Origin: Pseudomonadota bacterium
GTDB taxonomy: Bacteria; Pseudomonadota; Gammaproteobacteria; Xanthomonadales; Xanthomonadaceae
Length of the DNA: 10,582 nt
NCBI GenBank assembly: GCA_023444765.1
Contig: JAEXLY010000023.1
Location: 1 to 10,582 of the forward strand
Reading direction: 5' to 3'
Shown: one piece after another, positions 1 to 5,685 of the stretch
How positions within the stretch are numbered: the stretch's first letter is position 1
How the letters are laid out: the number at the start of each line of letters is the position of its first letter
Made by a program: the position numbers and the translations under genes
The notes under the pieces: model-generated
The model's input: the letters and a program-made list of their open reading frames with translations, nothing else
The model's database searches: none
Told to the model about the DNA's origin: nothing

Positions 1-215
1 GATCCGCCTTGTCGCGGCGGATCCGTCGCCGGAAGACATGGGGGCAATCCCGCCCCCGCCCGTCGTCCCTGCCATGACCTCACATGCTGCCGGCCAGGCA
101 TGACAGGACGATGACGGCCGGGACCGACGTGCGCGCGGGAGGCGTCGCCGCTGCGTGAAGCGTCCGCGCGGGCCGCGTGCTACACCAGCGCCTCCTTTTT
201 CCTCCGCTTCCGACC
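1..215. other. left edge, no supported gene
   Basis: I find no gene here that I can defend. One plus-strand frame is open from base 2 to a TGA at 101-103 with moderately GC-rich third positions (about 24 of 33 codons), so it could be the tail of a gene starting outside the window, but its product is not recognisable. Positions 1-8 and 16-23 form a perfect 8-bp inverted repeat (GATCCGCC / GGCGGATC) with a 7-nt loop. No T-run follows it, so it is not a convincing terminator as seen. Confidence 0.4.
178..186 (+). promoter_or_regulatory. possible extended -10 element for the lipid kinase gene
   Basis: TGC-TACACC fits an extended -10 (TGn followed by a TATAAT-like hexamer, 3 of 6 matches) and would start transcription near 193, just upstream of the ATG at 216. 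No clear -35 was seen. The assignment rests on one weak motif and its spacing. Confidence 0.25.
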
Positions 216-1160
216 ATGGCCACCGCGCACTGGCGCCTGATCATCAACGGCAAGTCCGCCGGCGACGACGACCTGCGCGAGGCCGTGCATGCCATGCGCG
301 CGCGCGGCGCGTCGATCGACGTGCGCGTGACCTGGGAGGAGGGCGATGCCGCGCGCTATGTCGCCGAGGCGGTCGCCGACGGGGCGCACACGATCGTGGC
401 GGCCGGGGGCGACGGCACCCTGGGTGCGGTGGCGGCGGCGCTGGCGGGTAGCGGGCTCCCCGCCGAGGCGCTGCCTGGGTTGGGCCTGGTGCCGATGGGC
501 ACGGCCAACGATTTCGCCACCGCCGCCGCCCTTCCGCAGGAGCCATTGCCGGCGCTGGAACTGGTGGCGGCCCATCCGGCGCTGGCGGTGGACGTGCTGC
601 ACCTGGAGGCCGATGGCGAGGTTCGCTGGGTCGCCAACCTCGCCAGCGGCGGCTTCGGAACCCAGGTCACGGTGGAAACGCCGGAGGGCATGAAGAAGCT
701 GCTGGGTGGCCTGGCCTACCTGCTCACCGGCCTGTCGCGGCTGGGCAGGATCGAGCCGACCCGCGCGTCCCTGCGTGGTCCCGGCTTCGCCTGGGAAGGC
801 GACTTCATCGCGCTGGGCGTGGGCAACGGACGCCAGGCCGGTGGCGGGCAGGCGCTGTGCCCGGACGCGGTGGTCGATGACGGCCTGCTCGACCTCACCG
901 TGATCCCCGAGCTGTCCGGCGAGATCGCCGCGACCCTCGGCGCAGTCGTCAGCGAGGGCAAGGTCGCCGCGCTCGAGCGGGTGGCCACGCGCGCGCGCTT
1001 GCCCTGGGTGGAGATCGTGGCCGAGGCGCCGCTGGCGCTCAACCTGGATGGCGAGCCGGTCGAGGCCCGCCGCTTCCGCATCGAATGCGTCGCGCGCAGG
1101 CTGCGCATGCACCTGCCGCCGGACAGTCCGTTGCGATCGCAACCAGCGAAGTCGGTGTAA
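216..1160 (+). CDS. yegS: YegS-like diacylglycerol/lipid kinase
   Basis: This is a 314-residue protein of the DAGK catalytic-domain / YegS family, which phosphorylates lipid substrates such as diacylglycerol or phosphatidylglycerol at the inner membrane face with ATP. Visible motifs are NGK at 11-13, the nucleotide-binding GGDGT at 64-68, PMGTANDF at 93-100, and a C-terminal lobe with VANLASGGFGTQ (139-150), GNGRQAGGG (203-211), DDGLLD (221-226) and NLDGEP (276-281). E. coli YegS is about 299 residues, so the length fits. I chose the ATG at 216 over the in-frame GTG at 177 because homologues I recall begin M-A-x-x-HWRLI-NGK. Neither start has a good Shine-Dalgarno sequence. The gene ends 30 nt before the putative trp leader ORF and is in the same frame as it. 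The physiological substrate cannot be read from sequence. Confidence 0.9.
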   Translation: MATAHWRLIINGKSAGDDDLREAVHAMRARGASIDVRVTWEEGDAARYVAEAVADGAHTIVAAGGDGTLGAVAAALAGSGLPAEALPGLGLVPMGTANDFATAAALPQEPLPALELVAAHPALAVDVLHLEADGEVRWVANLASGGFGTQVTVETPEGMKKLLGGLAYLLTGLSRLGRIEPTRASLRGPGFAWEGDFIALGVGNGRQAGGGQALCPDAVVDDGLLDLTVIPELSGEIAATLGAVVSEGKVAALERVATRARLPWVEIVAEAPLALNLDGEPVEARRFRIECVARRLRMHLPPDSPLRSQPAKSV

Positions 1161-1184
1161 AACCGCCGGGAAAGCCGCTACATT
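1156..1184 (+). promoter_or_regulatory. candidate trpL-trpE promoter
   Basis: TACATT at 1179-1184 matches four of six -10 bases. TGTAAA at 1156-1161, which overlaps the yegS stop codon, is a poor -35 (3 of 6) at 17-bp spacing. The implied start of transcription is about 1191, which is the A of the leader-peptide ATG, so the leader message may be leaderless. The -10 and its position are seen; promoter activity is inferred. Confidence 0.4.
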
Positions 1185-1190
1185 AACGCC

Positions 1191-1331
1191 ATGGGCGCGT
1201 CCGCATTCCCGCATTTCCTTGCAGCCGGCGAAGGCTGGCGATGGTGGCCTGCCGCCGTCGCCACCGCCCGTCCGCATCTCCAGGAAATGCCGCGTGACCA
1301 CGCCAGAAGAATTCCAGCAATCCGCCGCTGA
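1191..1331 (+). CDS. trpL: putative trp leader peptide (attenuator ORF)
   Basis: This is a 46-codon ORF starting with ATG and containing Trp-Arg-Trp-Trp at residues 16-19 (codons 1236-1247), shortly upstream of trpE. Clustered Trp codons ahead of trpE are the hallmark of ribosome-mediated attenuation in proteobacteria. The three Trp codons sit in the 5' arm of a 12-bp hairpin (1236-1263). No Shine-Dalgarno precedes the ATG at usable distance (GGGAAAG ends 16 nt upstream). The candidate -10 predicts a transcript starting on the ATG itself; I recall a leaderless trpL in rhizobia. The ORF is long for a leader peptide and runs 38 nt into trpE in another frame, ending at TGA 1329-1331, so its ribosomes would cross the trpE start. 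TGG triplets are common in GC-rich DNA, so chance is the main alternative. Confidence 0.55.
   Translation: MGASAFPHFLAAGEGWRWWPAAVATARPHLQEMPRDHARRIPAIRR
1211..1290 (+). promoter_or_regulatory. trpE leader RNA structures sequestering the RBS
   Basis: Three pairings can be drawn. Stem A pairs CAGCC (1222-1226) with GGCTG (1233-1237). Stem B pairs 1236-1247 with 1252-1263: 12 bp including two G-U pairs, tetraloop CCTG, with all three Trp codons in its 5' arm. Stem C pairs GCATTTCCT (1211-1219) perfectly with AGGAAATGC (1282-1290), and the latter contains the trpE ribosome-binding site. A and B overlap by two bases; C encloses both. No T-run follows any stem, so intrinsic termination is not supported. 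The layout suits control of trpE translation: a ribosome stalled at the Trp codons would block A and B and probably C. A Rho-dependent mechanism is the alternative. Confidence 0.5.
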
Positions 1332-2769
1332 AGGCCATACCCGCATCCCCGTCGTGCGCGAGGTGCTGTCGGACCTCGACACGCCGCTGTCGGTCTACCT
1401 GAAGCTGGCCGACGGCCCCTATACCTACCTGTTCGAGTCGGTCGAGGGCGGCGAGCGCTTCGGGCGCTATTCGATCATCGGCCTGCCGGCCAGGCGTGTC
1501 TTCAGCTTCCGCGGCCACACGCTGGAGGTCAGCGAGCATGGCGAGGTCGTGGACAGGCGCGAGGTCGCCGATCCGTTCGCCGAGGTCGAGCGCCTGCGCG
1601 CGGAGCATTCGGTGCCGCGCCTGCCGGGACTCCCGGGTTTCAGCGGCGGGCTGGTGGGCTGGTTCGGCTTCGAGTGCATCGAGTACATCGAACCGCGCCT
1701 GCGCGCCAACGCCAGGCCCGACGAACTCGGTACGCCCGACATCCTGCTGATGCTCAGCGAGGAAGTCGCCGTCTTCGACAACCTCAAGGGCCGGCTGTAC
1801 CTGGTGGTGCATGCCGACCCGCGCGAACCGCAGGCGTTCGCACGCGCCAACCGCCGGCTCGACGCGCTGGCGCACCGGCTGCGCCAGGGCGGCGCGGGCT
1901 ATCCGGAGACCTTGCGTCCGGAGGCCGTGGACGAGGCGCACTTCGAATCGGGTTTCACCCGCGACGGCTTCCTGCGGGCCGTGGCCAGGGCCAAGGAGTA
2001 CATCGCCGCCGGCGACGCCTTCCAGGTGGTGCTGTCGCAGCGCATGAGCGTGCCGTTCAACGCCCGTCCCGTGGACGTCTACCGGGCGCTGAGGGCGATG
2101 AACCCCTCGCCCTACATGTACTTCCTGGATGTCGGCGGCACCCAGGTGGTGGGCTCCTCGCCGGAGATCCTGGTGCGGCTGCAGGGCGGCGAGGTGACCG
2201 TGCGTCCCATTGCCGGGACCCGCCCGCGCGGCGCCACCCATGAAGAGGACCTCGCGCTGGAGGCCGAGCTGCTGGCCGATCCCAAGGAGCGGGCCGAACA
2301 CCTGATGCTCATCGACCTGGGCCGCAACGACGTGGGCCACGTGGCGGAAGCCGGCAGCGTCGAGGTGGGCGAGCGTTTCGTGATCGAGCGCTACAGCCAT
2401 GTGATGCACATCGTCAGCGAGGTCACGGGCCGGCTGAAACCGGGGCTCAGCTATGCCGACGTGCTGCGTGCGACCTTCCCTGCGGGCACGGTGAGCGGAG
2501 CGCCCAAGATCCGCGCGCTGGAGATCATCCGCGAGCTCGAGCCGGTCAAGCGCAACGTCTATGCCGGTGCCATCGGCTACATCGGCTGGCACGGCGATGC
2601 CGACACCGCCATCGCGATCCGCACCGCGGTGATCCAGGACGGCCGCCTGCACGTGCAGGCCGGCGCCGGCATCGTGTTCGACTCCGATCCGGACAAGGAA
2701 TGGGACGAGACCATGAACAAGGGTCGCGCGCTGTTCCGCGCGGTCGCGCAGGCGGCCAGGGGACTCTAG
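1294..2769 (+). CDS. trpE: anthranilate synthase component I
   Basis: TrpE converts chorismate to anthranilate using ammonia delivered by TrpG, the first committed step of tryptophan synthesis. The 491 residues show the N-terminal regulatory part with LFES at 46-49 (the Trp feedback site, usually LLES) followed by ERFGRYSIIG, and the C-terminal chorismate-binding domain with PIAGTRPRG (306-313 region), DLGRNDVG (341-348) and FPAGTVSGAPK (395-405). The GTG at 1294 is preceded by AGGA at 1282-1285 with an 8-nt spacer and gives the family's length. The frame stays open upstream for another 82 codons, but that part is low-complexity and overlaps yegS, so it was rejected. Its partner trpG is not adjacent: two minus-strand genes intervene. 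Expression is probably attenuated by the overlapping leader ORF. Confidence 0.97.
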   Translation: MTTPEEFQQSAAEGHTRIPVVREVLSDLDTPLSVYLKLADGPYTYLFESVEGGERFGRYSIIGLPARRVFSFRGHTLEVSEHGEVVDRREVADPFAEVERLRAEHSVPRLPGLPGFSGGLVGWFGFECIEYIEPRLRANARPDELGTPDILLMLSEEVAVFDNLKGRLYLVVHADPREPQAFARANRRLDALAHRLRQGGAGYPETLRPEAVDEAHFESGFTRDGFLRAVARAKEYIAAGDAFQVVLSQRMSVPFNARPVDVYRALRAMNPSPYMYFLDVGGTQVVGSSPEILVRLQGGEVTVRPIAGTRPRGATHEEDLALEAELLADPKERAEHLMLIDLGRNDVGHVAEAGSVEVGERFVIERYSHVMHIVSEVTGRLKPGLSYADVLRATFPAGTVSGAPKIRALEIIRELEPVKRNVYAGAIGYIGWHGDADTAIAIRTAVIQDGRLHVQAGAGIVFDSDPDKEWDETMNKGRALFRAVAQAARGL

Positions 2770-2930
2770 CCATGCATCCTGCCGTTTCCGGCCCGGGCAC
2801 AAGCGGGCTGCATCTTCGTGGTCGTCGCCTGCGCGATCTTCCCGGGATGACGCCCAACATGCCGCCGGCGTCCGCGCACCCGCCCACTGCCTCCAGCGGC
2901 CTGCCGGGGCCGGGGCACGCTCGACGCCCG
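2770..2930. other. intergenic region between convergent trpE and FmdE-like gene
   Basis: These 161 bp carry no credible ORF. A short stem GCCCG/CGGGC lies just after trpE (about 2792-2809) but lacks a T-run, so no clear terminator is visible for either gene. Confidence 0.4.
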
Positions 2931-3542
2931 CTACGCAAGCCGGCGCACCCGCACCACGTCCGGGTCGTCCGCATGTTCGAGCAGGAGCCGTCGCACGCGC
3001 GCCTGCCAGGCCTCGCCGAAGCGGCGGCGCTGGGCGGCATCGGCCCTGCCTTGCAGCACCAGCCCGATCAGGCTGCCCTGGTCCGGTTCGATCGCGACCG
3101 GGCCCGTATCCAGCAGCACGTCGACGGATTCACCGGTATCGATCCGCCGCAGCCGCAGCGCGCCGCGATCCGCGTCGCCATAGCGCAGCAGGCCGTTGCG
3201 CGCGTGGCGTCCACCCAGGCCCTTGAACCCGCCCGATCCGGCCGCGCCGGTGACCAGGCCCAGGACCTGGCCGATCACGCCGGAGACGCCGGCGTCCTCG
3301 GCCTGCGGCAGGCTGACTGCGATGTCGCCGCGTTCGGGCAGTGCGTCGCCATACAGGGCCCGCAAGCCGGCGCGGGCGCAGAGCCACGCACCGGCGACGG
3401 TGGGGCAGGAGTGGCCTGCCAGACGGACCGCGTCCGCATAGCGGTACTCGATCACGCCGTCGGGCGAGGCGCCGAGCAGTGCCGCCAGCCCGTCGTGCAG
3501 GCGCAGCAGCGGCGCCTGCTCGAAGAAGGCGGGGAAGGCCAC
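2931..3542 (-). CDS. FmdE-like protein of unknown function
   Basis: This 203-residue protein has the signature of the FmdE family (named after formylmethanofuran dehydrogenase operons): a His-x-Cys-Pro motif, here GHSCPTVAG at 43-51, followed by a helical stretch, a GDIAV segment near 72-76 and a Gly-rich GSGGFKGLGGRHARNG at 102-117. In the family the His/Cys cluster is thought to bind metal. The bacterium need not be methanogenic; such proteins occur widely in bacteria, and the name does not give a function. The start is a GTG (3542-3540) lying 3 nt after the stop of the upstream DUF2249 gene, which implies translational coupling, although no strong ribosome-binding site is visible. No signal peptide or membrane segment is apparent. 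The pair sits on the opposite strand between trpE and trpG and is probably not part of tryptophan synthesis. Confidence 0.75.
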   Translation of the reverse strand: MAFPAFFEQAPLLRLHDGLAALLGASPDGVIEYRYADAVRLAGHSCPTVAGAWLCARAGLRALYGDALPERGDIAVSLPQAEDAGVSGVIGQVLGLVTGAAGSGGFKGLGGRHARNGLLRYGDADRGALRLRRIDTGESVDVLLDTGPVAIEPDQGSLIGLVLQGRADAAQRRRFGEAWQARVRRLLLEHADDPDVVRVRRLA

Positions 3543-3545
3543 GGT

Positions 3546-3803
3546 TCAGGCCCGGACGATGAAGTCGATGACGATCGCGCCCGGCTCGCGCTGGCGATAG
3601 AGGATCTCGACCCGGTCACCGAACCGGTCCACCAGCTGGCCCAGGAGCGGCAGCGGATCATGGTCGTTGACGAAGCGCATGGCCTCGCCCGGCTGCAGCG
3701 CGCCCAGCGCACCGAAGATGGCCGAATGGCGGAAGCGCCGGGCGATGCCGCGGGCGTCGAAGGGATGGGCGGTGTACTCGGCGGTGCCGGCAGCGTCGGT
3801 CAT
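3546..3803 (-). CDS. DUF2249 domain protein
   Basis: An 85-residue protein consisting essentially of one DUF2249 domain. It has FDARG at 15-19, HSAIFGALGALQPGE at 26-40 and the characteristic NDHDPLPLL at 46-54, ending in a beta-rich VIDFIVRA. DUF2249 proteins are small, soluble and of unknown biochemical role. As I recall, they are often found with hemerythrin-like, nitrogen-oxide or anaerobic-metabolism genes. The ATG at 3803 has a good ribosome-binding site, AGAGGA (minus strand, 3817-3812), with an 8-nt spacer. It is the first gene of a two-gene unit with the FmdE-like gene 3 nt downstream. A Crp/Fnr-type palindrome (3857-3874) lies 62 bp upstream of the start, which fits a regulated, possibly oxygen- or nitrogen-oxide-responsive unit. 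That link is inference. Confidence 0.8.
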   Translation of the reverse strand: MTDAAGTAEYTAHPFDARGIARRFRHSAIFGALGALQPGEAMRFVNDHDPLPLLGQLVDRFGDRVEILYRQREPGAIVIDFIVRA

Positions 3804-3856
3804 GGAAGTCGTCCTCTACAGGGGGGCGCCAGCATGGGCCGGGCGCCGGACGCCGA

Positions 3857-3874
3857 CCCTGATCCAGGTCAGGG
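3857..3874 (-). promoter_or_regulatory. Crp/Fnr-family-like palindrome upstream of DUF2249
   Basis: CCCTGA-TCCAGG-TCAGGG is a perfect 6-bp inverted repeat containing TGA-N6-TCA, the core spacing of Crp and Fnr family sites. It matches 7 of 10 defined positions of TTGAT-N4-ATCAA. If centred at -41.5 for the minus-strand gene, transcription would start near 3824, with CATGCT (3836-3831) as -10 (3 of 6). It lies between divergent DUF2249 and trpG, so it could affect either. Binding by an Fnr/Dnr-type regulator or by Clp is inferred only. Confidence 0.35.
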
Positions 3875-3940
3875 CGCGGCGCGATTGCCGGACGGCGTGG
3901 GGCGGAGTGGCGGGCGGGGCGATGGCGCGGAGGGCCGGGC

Positions 3941-4519
3941 ATGCTGCTGATGATCGACAACTACGACAGCTTCACCTGGAACCTCGTGCAGTACCTGCAG
4001 GCGCTGGGGGCCGAGGTGAAGGTGGTGCGCAACGACGAGTTGACGGTGGCGCAGATCGACGCGCTGTCGCCGGACCGCATCGTCATCTCCCCGGGGCCCT
4101 GTACGCCGAACGAGGCGGGCGTGTCGGTCGGCGTGATCGAGGCGCTGGGCGCGCGCGTGCCGATCCTCGGCGTGTGCCTCGGCCACCAGAGCATCGGCCA
4201 GGCCTACGGCGGTCGGGTGGTGCGCGCGGGCCGGATCATGCATGGCAAGACCTCGCCGATCCGCCACGCCGGCAAGGGCGTGTTCGCCAACCTGCCCGAT
4301 GGCTACGAGGCCACGCGCTACCACTCGCTGGTGGTCGAGCGCGATACGCTGCCGCCAGCGCTGGAGATCACCGCGTGGACCGAGTACGAAGATGGATCGG
4401 TCGAGGAAATCATGGGCCTGCGCCACCGCGAGCACCCGGTCGAAGGCGTCCAGTTCCATCCCGAGTCGATCCTGACCGAGCACGGCCACGCGCTGCTGAA
4501 GAACTTCCTCGAACGCTGA
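3941..4519 (+). CDS. trpG: anthranilate synthase component II (glutamine amidotransferase)
   Basis: TrpG hydrolyses glutamine and channels ammonia to TrpE. The 192 residues form a class I glutamine amidotransferase with the oxyanion/ammonia region PGPCTPNEAG (51-60), the nucleophile Cys79 in GVCLGHQ, and the catalytic His173 and Glu175 in QFHPES. HGKTSPIRH (101-109) is the typical TrpG/PabA loop. The ATG at 3941 has GGAGGG at 3929-3934 with a 6-nt spacer, so it is preferred over the next in-frame ATG at 3950. It is the first gene of the plus-strand run to the HAD gene, but 87 nt and a repeat array separate it from trpD. In some bacteria the same protein also serves PabB (folate synthesis), and I cannot exclude that. 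Confidence 0.95.
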   Translation: MLLMIDNYDSFTWNLVQYLQALGAEVKVVRNDELTVAQIDALSPDRIVISPGPCTPNEAGVSVGVIEALGARVPILGVCLGHQSIGQAYGGRVVRAGRIMHGKTSPIRHAGKGVFANLPDGYEATRYHSLVVERDTLPPALEITAWTEYEDGSVEEIMGLRHREHPVEGVQFHPESILTEHGHALLKNFLER

Positions 4520-4570
4520 GGCGCCGTCGGCCAGGCTGGCGTCGCGCAGGGTCCCCGCGGTGGCGTTGCG

Positions 4571-4598
4571 AATCACCAATCACCAATCACCAATCACG
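4571..4598 (+). repeat. four-unit heptamer repeat before trpD
   Basis: Three exact AATCACC units and one AATCACG sit in tandem, ending 8 nt before the trpD start codon. The first 13 bases together with the preceding TTGCG are shared exactly (18 nt, 4566-4583) with the array near coq7 (9884-9901), so this is a dispersed element and not slippage of a local sequence. It is unusually AT-rich for this DNA. Confidence 0.85.
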
Positions 4599-4606
4599 GC
4601 TCCCCC

Positions 4607-5647
4607 ATGACCATCACCCCCCAGGAAGCCCTGCAGCGCACCATCGAGCACCGCGAGATCTTCCACGACGAGATGATCGACCTGGTGCGGCAGATCATGC
4701 GCGGCGAAGTCTCGCCGGTGATGACCGCCGCGATCCTCACCGGGTTGCGGGTGAAGAAGGAGACGGTGGACGAGATCGCCGCGGCGGCGAAGGTGATGCG
4801 CGAGCTCTCGCGCACGGTCGAGGTGCCGGACCGCACGCACCTGGTGGACATCGTCGGCACCGGGGGCGATGGTTCCCACACGTTCAACATCTCCACCGCC
4901 AGCATGTTCGTGGCCGCCGCCGCGGGCGCGCGCGTGGCCAAGCACGGCAACCGCAGCGTGTCCTCCAGGTCGGGCAGCGCCGATGCGCTGGAGGCACTGG
5001 GAGCCGCGATCGAACTGCAGCCGGCGCAGGTGGCCCGCTGCATCGCCGAGGTGGGCGCCGGCTTCATGTTCGCGCCCATCCACCATCCGGCGATGAAGGC
5101 GGTGGCGCCCGTGCGCCGCGAGATGGGTGTGCGCACGATCTTCAACATCCTCGGTCCCCTGACCAATCCCGCCAGTGCGCCGAGCGTGCTGATGGGCGTG
5201 TTCCACCCCGACCTGGTCGGCATCCAGGTGCGCGTGCTCAGGGAACTGGGGACCGAGCGCGCGCTGGTGGTCTGGGGCCGCGATGGCATGGACGAGATCT
5301 CGCTGGGCGCCGCCACCCTGGTGGGCGAGCTGCGCGACGGCGTGGTGCGCGAGTACGAGATCCATCCCGAGGATTTCGGGATCGGCATGGCCGCCAGCCG
5401 CAACCTGCGGGTGGCCGATGCCGCCGAGTCGAAGGACATGCTGCTGGGCGCGCTGCGCGGCGAAGCCGGGTTGCCGCTGGAGATCGTCGCGCTCAATGCC
5501 GGCGCTGCGCTGTACGTGGCGGGCGTCGCCGAATCCATCGCCGACGGCATCGCGCGCGCGCGCCAGGCCGTCGCCTCGGGCGCGGCGCTGCGCAAGCTCG
5601 AGGAGTTCATCGCCATGACCGGCCGGCTGGCGACGGACGTGGGGTAA
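4607..5647 (+). CDS. trpD: anthranilate phosphoribosyltransferase
   Basis: TrpD transfers phosphoribose from PRPP to anthranilate, the second pathway step. The 346 residues contain the PRPP-binding GTGGDGS (84-90) followed by HTFNIST, the KHGNRSVSSRSGSAD segment (112-126), the anthranilate-side Arg region VRREMGVRTIFNILGPLTNP (169-188) and the metal-binding Asp-Glu pair (229-230) in DGMDEI. Length and ends are normal for the family. The ATG at 4607 gives the expected N-terminus but is preceded by CTCCCCC rather than a Shine-Dalgarno sequence, immediately after the heptamer array. Translation may therefore depend on coupling, an unusual initiation mode or sequence context. It lies 87 nt after trpG and 38 nt before the next gene. 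Confidence 0.97.
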   Translation: MTITPQEALQRTIEHREIFHDEMIDLVRQIMRGEVSPVMTAAILTGLRVKKETVDEIAAAAKVMRELSRTVEVPDRTHLVDIVGTGGDGSHTFNISTASMFVAAAAGARVAKHGNRSVSSRSGSADALEALGAAIELQPAQVARCIAEVGAGFMFAPIHHPAMKAVAPVRREMGVRTIFNILGPLTNPASAPSVLMGVFHPDLVGIQVRVLRELGTERALVVWGRDGMDEISLGAATLVGELRDGVVREYEIHPEDFGIGMAASRNLRVADAAESKDMLLGALRGEAGLPLEIVALNAGAALYVAGVAESIADGIARARQAVASGAALRKLEEFIAMTGRLATDVG

Positions 5648-5685
5648 CCGCAGCCAGCCCCCGACGACCGGACAGGAATACCGAC

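Noticed and set aside
1..23. Perfect inverted repeat GATCCGCC/GGCGGATC as a terminator or operator
   Set aside because: It is at the window edge, has no T-run, and an 8-bp GC-rich palindrome is weak evidence in this DNA.
1048..1293. N-terminal extension of trpE to an upstream ATG at 1048
   Set aside because: It would overlap yegS by more than 100 nt and add Arg/Ser-rich residues absent from TrpE proteins. The GTG at 1294 has a proper RBS.
1236..1293. Classical intrinsic terminator of the trp attenuator
   Set aside because: The 12-bp hairpin is strong but is not followed by a T-run anywhere up to trpE, so Rho-independent termination is not supported.
180..1382. Minus-strand open frame of 400 codons opposite yegS
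   Set aside because: Antisense shadow; the plus-strand YegS motifs are unambiguous.
1183..2802. Long open frame (539 codons) on the minus strand across trpE
   Set aside because: It is a mirror of a GC-rich gene with strong third-position bias. Its translation is His/Arg/Gly-rich with no recognisable domain, while trpE on the plus strand has full motifs.
2700..3950. Plus-strand open frame of 416 codons over the FmdE-like/DUF2249 region
   Set aside because: Low-complexity Ala/Arg/Gln product with no motifs. The minus-strand frames carry recognisable FmdE and DUF2249 signatures and an RBS.
4571..4598. Heptamer array considered as a CRISPR or direct-repeat iteron
   Set aside because: Units are 7 bp with no spacers, there are no cas genes, and no replication gene is nearby.
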